From: Candidatus Muproteobacteria bacterium
GTDB lineage: Bacteria; Pseudomonadota; Gammaproteobacteria; Acidiferrobacterales; Sulfurifustaceae
NCBI GenBank assembly: GCA_023266455.1
Contig: JAHFQD010000112.1
Span: 1 to 6,121, forward strand
DNA length: 6,121 nucleotides
Direction of reading: 5' to 3'
Below, piece by piece: positions 1 through 5,068 of the stretch. A model generated the notes under the pieces. The model worked only from the letters and a program-made list of their open reading frames with translations, made no database searches and was not told where the DNA came from. Position 1 is the stretch's first letter. Every line of letters starts with the position of its first letter. Both the position numbers and the translations under genes were made by a program.

Positions 1-1
1 G

Positions 2-2764
2 ACGCCAGAAGCCTGCCATTCGGCTCTTGCTGAAGCACACAAGCCTTTTCCACAATACCGTTCCATCGCTCTGGCCTTAGCCAATGGAGATGTGTACTGC
101 CGTTCGCTACCGATCTGGCGCAAAGTGAATATTTTAGATCGTACTTATTTTCAGCGCGCAGTGCAGTCTCACGGATTTGGCATCGGCGATTATCAAATAG
201 GACGTGCAACGGATAAGAGCAGTATAAATTTTGGTTATGCGGTGTCTGATGATCGTAATAATGTTAAAACGGTTGTTTATGCTGCATTAGATCTTGATTG
301 GTTCAATGAACTCATCACGCCGGATGATTTACCGGCTGATTCAACAGTCCTCGTTCTTGATGGCACCGGTACTGTCCTCGCACATTATCCCGATCCGCAG
401 AAGTGGGTTGGCAAGAAAGTTTCTGAATCAACGCTCGTTAAAACAATTCTTACAGCATCTTTTGAGGGTGAAGGTTCATATCAAGAAGGCACCGCTCCAA
501 CAAAAGTGGGGACTGCCGAGATTGGAGGCTTAGACGGGGTTACTCGTTTTCACGCCTTCGCGCCCTTATATCGAGGTACGACCGGCAACGTTTATACGAT
601 TATTGGTCTGTCTAAGAAAGTGGCCTTTGTTACCGCGAACCGTGATTTTCAGCGTAACTTAATTTTACTATTCGTTGCGGCAGTGTTGGCGCTTGCCGCA
701 GCTTGGATTGGCGGTGATGTTTTCGTTCTTAGTCGTGTTAATGCATTAACGAGTGCCGCGCAGAAACTAGGTAAAGGTGATCTTGATGCGCGTACCGGAC
801 TTCCTCACGGCCAAGAGGAATTTGGTCTCTTAGCCCAAACCTTCGATTCCATGGCGTCAGGGTTGCAGCGTATGACGACAACGCTACGAAGAGTTAATAG
901 GTCTCTCAAAACGCTAAGCGAAGGCAACCGCGTCGTCGCGCGTGCTGGTGATGAACAAATTCTATTATCGGAAACCTGCCGTACGATCGTAGAAGTAGGT
1001 GGGTATCGTTTTGCTTGGATCGGATACGCCGAACAAGATTCGCAGCGGACGATTCGACCGACCGCGCAAGCGGGGTTCCATGGCGGGTTAACGGCTTTGT
1101 CCGAATTCGCTTCGGGCCTTACTTGGTCGGATGATGAGCTTGGACGTAGCCCTGTCGGTATGGCGATCCGTACCGGTAAACCTTATATCGCACAAAATAT
1201 TCTTACCGATCCGAACTACGCGCCGTGGCGCGACGAGGCGGCGCGTCGTGGGTACGCATCGGGCGTAGCGTTCCCGCTTCGTGTTAACGATAAGGTCATC
1301 GGTGCGCTTGCGATTTATTCGCAAGAATCGGACGCGTTTAGTTCCGAAGAGCTTGAGTTGCTCGCCGAAGCGGTGCAAGACCTAGCGTTCGGTATTTCGA
1401 CACTTCGCGCGCGTGCCGAGCACAATCGTGCACTCGAGCATATGGCGTTCTTCGATGGGCTTACCGGGTTGCCGAATCACGCGCATTTCGAATCGCGTTT
1501 GCGTCGTGAGATGACGGTTGCGAGCGATCACGGCCGGACCTTATCGTTGCTAATGATCGATCTTACGCATCTGCGCGAAATCAACGATGCGCTTGGCTTC
1601 CATCAGGGTGATTTATTACTCAAAGACGTTAGTGAGCGTCTTCAGAGTGTTTTAAGTGAAGGTGGATTTTTGGCGCGTATGCGCGGCGATGAGTTCGCGA
1701 TACTGCTGCCGATATACGACGCCGATCAAGCCGTGAGCGTAGCGTTGCAAGTGCTCGATGTTTTGGAGCGGCCGTACTCTATTAATGGTCTTAAGCTCGA
1801 AGTACGGGCAACGGTGGGTATTTCGTTGTTCCCCAATCACGGCAAAGAACCAGCGCAACTCATGCGGCACGCCGACGTCGCGTTGCATCAAGCGAAGAAG
1901 TCGGATCGGAGTTATGCCTTCTACGTTGCGGGCGAAGATAACGATAGCGCCGAGCGGTTGGCGTTGGTTGGTGATTTACGGCGCGCTATCGAACAAAACG
2001 AATTGGTATTGTATTACCAACCCAAAGTGGAGTTGCTAGGTGGTACTGTTTGTGGTGCCGAGGCTTTGTTGCGTTGGCGTCATCCGCAGCGTGGATTCAT
2101 TCCGCCGGATCAATTTATTCCAATCGCCGAGAGCTCGGGTTTAATCAAACCGCTTACCGATTGGGTCGTGGGCGCGGCATTGCGCCAATCGGCGACCTGG
2201 CATCAGCGAGGTTTGAATTTACCGATCGCCGTTAACCTTTCTACGCGCAATCTGCGCGACGTGGCCTTCCTCGGCAAAATTGAAAGTTCCCTCTCAACAT
2301 GGAACGCGTCGGCGGATTGGTTGGAACTTGAAATTACCGAAGGCGCGATGATGGAAGATCCGGAAGGTTCGCTAAACGTCTTACAGCGGCTGAGTAAGAT
2401 GGGGATTACCTTATTCATCGACGATTTCGGAACCGGTTATTCATCGCTCGGTTATTTGAAAAAACTGCCGGTAGATGCCGTAAAAATAGACAAATCGTTT
2501 GTGATCGATATGCTGTCGGATCAAGATTCCGCAGCCATCGTTCGTTCTACGATCGGCTTGGCGCATGACCTCGATCTCCGAGTGGTCGCAGAAGGTGTCG
2601 AGAACCAAGAAACTTGGGATCACCTTGCGGAACTCGGTTGCGACGTCATACAGGGTTACCATCTCAGCAAGCCTCTACCGGCCGAATATTTTGAAGACTG
2701 GTGCGAACGTGCCCGGCACGTCCACGTCACGAAAAAGCAGGGCAAGGTTCGTCCTGCCGGTTAA
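2..2764 (+). CDS. CACHE-HAMP-GAF-GGDEF-EAL cyclic-di-GMP phosphodiesterase, 5'-truncated by window edge
   Basis: Membrane-bound signalling enzyme predicted to hydrolyse cyclic-di-GMP to pGpG. The frame is open from base 2 with no stop, so the true start lies upstream; a GTG at 92 falls inside the sensor domain. Residues are counted from base 2 (920 visible). Residues 1 to about 195 are the C-terminal part of a periplasmic dCACHE sensor (DRTYFQRA, GDYQIGRAT). About 220-243 is a membrane helix, 244-293 HAMP, 318-468 GAF, 480-638 GGDEF and 652-898 EAL. The EAL domain keeps E687-A-L, N745, E775/E777 (ELEITEG), the DDFGTGYSSL pair D807-D808, K828, E864 and Q884, so it should be active. The GGDEF domain reads RGDEF (561-565), has D520, N528 and D537, but lacks the RxxD I-site. 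It may act as a GTP-sensing regulator; weak cyclase activity cannot be excluded. GC rises from about 42% in the sensor to about 58% in GAF. The gene converges on a sulfotransferase-like gene. Confidence 0.94.
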   Translation, partial: TPEACHSALAEAHKPFPQYRSIALALANGDVYCRSLPIWRKVNILDRTYFQRAVQSHGFGIGDYQIGRATDKSSINFGYAVSDDRNNVKTVVYAALDLDWFNELITPDDLPADSTVLVLDGTGTVLAHYPDPQKWVGKKVSESTLVKTILTASFEGEGSYQEGTAPTKVGTAEIGGLDGVTRFHAFAPLYRGTTGNVYTIIGLSKKVAFVTANRDFQRNLILLFVAAVLALAAAWIGGDVFVLSRVNALTSAAQKLGKGDLDARTGLPHGQEEFGLLAQTFDSMASGLQRMTTTLRRVNRSLKTLSEGNRVVARAGDEQILLSETCRTIVEVGGYRFAWIGYAEQDSQRTIRPTAQAGFHGGLTALSEFASGLTWSDDELGRSPVGMAIRTGKPYIAQNILTDPNYAPWRDEAARRGYASGVAFPLRVNDKVIGALAIYSQESDAFSSEELELLAEAVQDLAFGISTLRARAEHNRALEHMAFFDGLTGLPNHAHFESRLRREMTVASDHGRTLSLLMIDLTHLREINDALGFHQGDLLLKDVSERLQSVLSEGGFLARMRGDEFAILLPIYDADQAVSVALQVLDVLERPYSINGLKLEVRATVGISLFPNHGKEPAQLMRHADVALHQAKKSDRSYAFYVAGEDNDSAERLALVGDLRRAIEQNELVLYYQPKVELLGGTVCGAEALLRWRHPQRGFIPPDQFIPIAESSGLIKPLTDWVVGAALRQSATWHQRGLNLPIAVNLSTRNLRDVAFLGKIESSLSTWNASADWLELEITEGAMMEDPEGSLNVLQRLSKMGITLFIDDFGTGYSSLGYLKKLPVDAVKIDKSFVIDMLSDQDSAAIVRSTIGLAHDLDLRVVAEGVENQETWDHLAELGCDVIQGYHLSKPLPAEYFEDWCERARHVHVTKKQGKVRPAG

Positions 2765-3873
2765 GCAGACGCTGTAGTGCTAAGCAGCTTTGCCCGTTGC
2801 GATGTCGCTGGCGTACCTTCAAATATTTTCTCGCAATCTTCAGTATTCATTTTCAATTCTTCTGCGAAAGCAAGCGCCGTTTCTCGATATCGATCGAGGA
2901 CACCGCTTTTTTCTATCATTATTTTGTATTCATCGGAAACGCGATCGGTGTTTCGTCGCTTGTACATGTAACTTTTCTCTGAAGCATGTAGTCCTGGGAT
3001 GATGCAAGGTTTAGGTAATGGAGGAAAAATTATTTTAGAATTTTCGGAATCGAGCATTCCTTTCTCGTCCCAGTTCTCGACGACTCCATTATGAAATCTA
3101 TGCTCGATACCAAGCCTACCGAACATCTTGCTTATGGCCGCTTTGGGAAGGCGGCTTGCTTCATAGATGTAGTGCGAAACTCGAACGCCTACTTTTTTCG
3201 CGTAAGTGCTAATTCGATTCCCATTCAAAGCGGATAAAACATAATGTTGTGCCAGCCTTTCCGGCAAGATAAGTCGTCCCCATTTATTGAGCCAAGAATC
3301 GAGTGATTGATAAGGATCGCGATCAAGCATTAACAATTCAATTCGACTTATTGGGTAACCGGCTTCAACGAGAATTTGTAGAGGATTAACTGTGCAATCT
3401 GCAAGATGATAAGGGCCTGACATTTCTTTAGCGAAGAGAAATTCTTTTTCAGACCGTTGCGGAAATTCCCATGACTCAGCCGGTCCGTCTAATACAAAAT
3501 GACGAATAGCTGTTTTTATTGGATTGTAATAAGCAGGTATCCCCGCAATCCCAAACAAATTCGTCAACGCCGTCGATCCCACTCGACATTTCCCCCATGC
3601 CATAATGATTGTCGGCAAGTCATCCGTGGAGCGTTTCGCTAGTGATTTTTTGTTCAGCTCCGTGACTACGCGAGTAATTTCGTTTAACGTCGTGGCACGT
3701 GTTTGGAAATAACCGTCGGGTTCCAATACACGATTCATGAGATTGGAATCGTCGTTGCGAACCTGGGTTACTAATTCGTCGAAATCAGGGTAGGGCGCGG
3801 ATGAAAAGTAGTGAGGGTTTTGCTGCTGATCCTGTTGATGATATTGCTGGGAACCGCCGCTATTCTTGCTCAT
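2761..3873 (-). CDS. Sulfotransferase-like protein (putative PAPS-dependent)
   Basis: Predicted 370-residue cytoplasmic protein resembling PAPS-dependent sulfotransferases, which move a sulfuryl group from PAPS to a hydroxyl or amine. Residues 87-107 fit a beta strand followed by the 5'-phosphosulfate loop, with GKCRVGSTAL at 94-103 in place of the usual G-x-x-R-S-G-T-T. Residues 184-193 (DRDPYQSLDS) fit the 3'-phosphate site, with R185 and S193 spaced as in the R-D-P-x5-S pattern. No signal peptide or membrane helix is seen. The first 30 residues are rich in Gln, Ser, Tyr and His and look disordered. I chose the ATG at 3873 because GGAGGT sits seven bases upstream; the frame stays open to an ATG at 3993, but those 40 extra residues lack a comparable site. 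GC is about 41%, below neighbouring recA and the GGDEF-EAL core, suggesting separate acquisition. The acceptor is unknown. Another nucleotide-binding fold with a similar loop is possible. Confidence 0.72.
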   Translation of the reverse strand: MSKNSGGSQQYHQQDQQQNPHYFSSAPYPDFDELVTQVRNDDSNLMNRVLEPDGYFQTRATTLNEITRVVTELNKKSLAKRSTDDLPTIIMAWGKCRVGSTALTNLFGIAGIPAYYNPIKTAIRHFVLDGPAESWEFPQRSEKEFLFAKEMSGPYHLADCTVNPLQILVEAGYPISRIELLMLDRDPYQSLDSWLNKWGRLILPERLAQHYVLSALNGNRISTYAKKVGVRVSHYIYEASRLPKAAISKMFGRLGIEHRFHNGVVENWDEKGMLDSENSKIIFPPLPKPCIIPGLHASEKSYMYKRRNTDRVSDEYKIMIEKSGVLDRYRETALAFAEELKMNTEDCEKIFEGTPATSQRAKLLSTTASA

Positions 3874-3880
3874 ATCGGAC

Positions 3881-3886
3881 ACCTCC
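3881..3886 (-). promoter_or_regulatory. Ribosome binding site of the sulfotransferase-like gene
   Basis: The minus strand reads GGAGGT here, a near-perfect anti-16S match, with seven bases to the ATG at 3873. It decides between this start and the in-frame ATGs at 3888 and 3993; the one at 3888 would overlap the site itself. Confidence 0.8.
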
Positions 3887-3891
3887 ATGCA

Positions 3892-3983
3892 ACGATAGTG
3901 TTTTCCCCTGTATCGTGCTCTCGGCCCTGCGCCGAGTTGGTGTCCCGACCAAGCTTCAGAAAATAATCTTAGGCCGCCAACTC
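3892..3983. repeat. Cluster of inverted repeats in the divergent spacer
   Basis: Four inverted repeats lie in the spacer between the sulfotransferase-like gene and pncC. ACGATA (3892-3897) pairs with TATCGT (3911-3916) across 13 bases. CTCGGC (3920-3925) pairs with GCCGAG (3931-3936) across 5 bases. TTGGT (3937-3941) pairs with ACCAA (3948-3952) across 6 bases. A longer arm, 3934-3945 with 3972-3983, forms 11 of 12 pairs on the plus strand, one of them G-U, and would exclude the previous two hairpins. They could fold in the leader RNA of either gene or bind regulators as DNA. No strong sigma-70 promoter is evident here. Confidence 0.4.
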
Positions 3984-4010
3984 CACTGCGCAAGGCCGAT
4001 CGTAAAATGC

Positions 4011-4059
4011 CAGCACGGTTTAGACTCGAACTTACTGATTTGGTGCTGAATATTTTTTT
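4011..4059 (+). terminator. Weak terminator-like hairpin and T-run just before pncC
   Basis: CAGCAC (4011-4016) pairs exactly with GTGCTG (4043-4048). AATA and seven T residues follow, up to the ATG of pncC. Stem-then-T-run is the layout of an intrinsic terminator on the plus strand, but the stem has only six pairs, the loop is 26 bases and four bases separate stem and T-run, so any termination would be weak. The stem also covers GGTG, the only faint Shine-Dalgarno-like sequence before pncC. It might therefore act as an attenuator or translation control, end a short upstream transcript, or mean nothing. Confidence 0.3.
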
Positions 4060-4551
4060 ATGAATCTAGAAACGCTGGCGACCGAAGTCGGGCAATTGCT
4101 GAGTCGGCAAAACTTGGTGCTGACGACGGCCGAGTCATGCACTGGAGGATGGGTTGCGCAGGCGGTTACTTCCGTCCCGGGCAGTTCGCGCTGGTTCGAT
4201 CGCGGCGTTGTTGTTTATAGCAACGTATCGAAACAGGAATTACTTGGTGTCCGTGCGGAGACCTTAACACGGTTTGGCGCGGTGAGTGAATCGACAGTTC
4301 GGGAAATGGCGGAGGGGGCGTTGTCGCGTTCGCGCGCACAGGTGGCGCTCGCGGTTACCGGCATCGCTGGGCCGGATGGGGGCAGCAATGAAAAGCCAAC
4401 TGGGACAGTATGGTTTGCATGGGCGGGAAAAGATCGGCCGACCGTAGCGGCGCATCATATTTTCAGCGGTGATCGACAGGAAGTTCGGCATCAGGCAGCG
4501 GAGGAAGCGTTGCGGGGTGTGGTTAATTTTATCGATATGCAGCTCGCATGA
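4060..4551 (+). CDS. pncC: Nicotinamide-nucleotide amidase PncC (CinA C-terminal domain family)
   Basis: Cytoplasmic enzyme that deamidates nicotinamide mononucleotide to nicotinate mononucleotide plus ammonia, returning NMN (for example from DNA ligase) to NAD synthesis. The 163-residue length matches stand-alone PncC (E. coli YgaD); the N-terminal MoaB-like domain of full CinA is absent. Family motifs in order: AESCTGG at 24-30 with the conserved serine, GVVVYSN at 49-55, GAVSE at 73-77, ALAVTGIAGPDGGS at 96-109 and KPTGTVWFAW at 112-121. The start is the only usable one: an in-frame TGA lies at 4036-4038 with no other start codon between. No good Shine-Dalgarno sequence precedes it; seven T residues abut the ATG, implying weak or unusual initiation. 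It lies upstream of recA on the same strand, as in E. coli, but the 517-base gap makes a shared transcript uncertain. Confidence 0.95.
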   Translation: MNLETLATEVGQLLSRQNLVLTTAESCTGGWVAQAVTSVPGSSRWFDRGVVVYSNVSKQELLGVRAETLTRFGAVSESTVREMAEGALSRSRAQVALAVTGIAGPDGGSNEKPTGTVWFAWAGKDRPTVAAHHIFSGDRQEVRHQAAEEALRGVVNFIDMQLA

Positions 4552-4680
4552 TGGGTTGTTCGTAGGATGTTTTATTCGCAGTTGATAAGAAATTCGATTG
4601 GAGTAGCTTCTTTCTTGTATGGGCGTAGCGTTAAAACTCGTTGCTCTCCTTTATCCTTTCTATTTCCCGGTCGCATGCAA

Positions 4681-4696
4681 GTACATCCTTATGTAC
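4681..4696. repeat. Perfect inverted repeat GTACAT-cctt-ATGTAC
   Basis: Two six-base arms are exact reverse complements around a four-base centre. Read as GTAC-N8-GTAC it has the half-site spacing of a LexA operator but not the CTGT/ACAG half-sites. It lies about 370 bases before recA, far for a repressor site unless a promoter is nearby. It could instead be a small RNA hairpin. Confidence 0.45.
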
Positions 4697-4759
4697 GCGT
4701 TCAGTGGCGTGTGTCACCAGATACCCCCCGTCTCATCCCCAAGGCAGTGAACAGTCGAT

Positions 4760-4838
4760 AAATTTCATGCCTAATGATCGTTGTGTTTCCCGCCGAGGGA
4801 GAAGCAACAGCGGAGGAACTTCATACGCTGCATGATTT
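4760..4838 (+). other. Possible structured RNA element with a three-way junction
   Basis: An outer stem pairs TCATGC (4765-4770) with GCATGA (4830-4835), extendable by three A-T pairs over a two-base bulge. Inside, 4780-4791 pairs with 4797-4808 around the loop GCCGA: 11 of 12 positions pair, two as G-U, with one G-A mismatch. Directly after it AGCG (4809-4812) pairs with CGCT (4826-4829), and the outer stem resumes at 4830 with no gap. The G-U pairs favour a plus-strand RNA. No known RNA family is recognised, and a stem of this quality could arise by chance in 500 bases. Confidence 0.25.
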
Positions 4839-4897
4839 AAAGATAATCGTTAGCGTTACCTCGGAATCATCGTGCTATATAAACCTCAAATTAACCT

Positions 4898-4926
4898 TTA
4901 AAAACCCTTCTAATTAGCGGTAAAAT
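4898..4926 (+). promoter_or_regulatory. Candidate sigma-70 promoter for recA
   Basis: TTAAAA (4898-4903, four of six to TTGACA) and TAAAAT (4921-4926, five of six to TATAAT) are 17 bases apart in an AT-rich stretch. Transcription would start near 4933, leaving a leader of about 135 bases before recA. A competing choice is TATAAA at 4878-4883, or the overlapping extended element TGCTATATA at 4873-4881, which has a poor -35. Neither is strong. Confidence 0.35.
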
Positions 4927-5055
4927 AACGAAAAAGTTAGTCATGCACGAATCGAAAAATGTTTTGTCTATACGTGCGTGCGGCGTTACGTTAAATTGCT
5001 CGACCATTCAGGCGCTCACAATAAAACGTGAGTTGAGATAGCGAATCGGTACCTC

Positions 5056-5060
5056 AGGAG
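5056..5060 (+). promoter_or_regulatory. Ribosome binding site of recA
   Basis: AGGAG lies eight bases before the ATG at 5069, good Shine-Dalgarno spacing, and fixes the recA start. Confidence 0.85.
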
Positions 5061-5068
5061 ATCATTAG

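Larger units (their letters stand above)
4552..5068 (+). other. Long intergenic region between pncC and recA
   Basis: No convincing gene is seen. Short open frames at 4567-4761 and 4641-4835 lack ribosome binding sites and recognisable motifs. The stretch holds a perfect palindrome (4681-4696), a possible folded RNA (4760-4838), an AT-rich promoter-like zone (about 4870-4960) and the recA ribosome binding site. TTAGCGTTA (4850-4858) and TTAGCGGTA (4914-4922) form a near-identical direct repeat. No CTGT occurs, so there is no canonical gammaproteobacterial LexA box, and I see no clear terminator after pncC. Confidence 0.7.

Noticed and set aside
92..94. GTG at 92 as the start of the cyclic-di-GMP protein
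   Set aside because: The frame is open to base 2 and the 30 codons before it read as CACHE domain sequence, so the start lies outside the window.
3881..3920. Cyclic-di-GMP (GEMM-I) riboswitch in the sulfotransferase leader
   Set aside because: The minus strand has a short ACAGGGGAAAAC resembling the GEMM core, but the following conserved GGGACGCAAAGCC part and tetraloop-receptor helix are missing.
3874..3993. Forty-residue N-terminal extension of the sulfotransferase-like protein from an ATG at 3993
   Set aside because: It has no good ribosome binding site, is Arg/Gly-rich without motif and covers the inverted-repeat spacer, while the ATG at 3873 has an excellent GGAGGT.
4010..4045. tRNA or tRNA-derived attachment site on the minus strand
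   Set aside because: GTTCGAGTC (4031-4023) resembles a T-loop, but its stem has two mismatches in five pairs, no matching acceptor strand is found and the end reads GCA rather than CCA.
4552..4620. Intrinsic terminator after pncC
   Set aside because: Only weak AGAA/TTCT-type pairing is present, without a GC-rich stem or a following T-run.
4567..4835. Small plus-strand genes at 4567-4761 and 4641-4835
   Set aside because: Neither has a ribosome binding site or recognisable motif; the overlapping frames look random.
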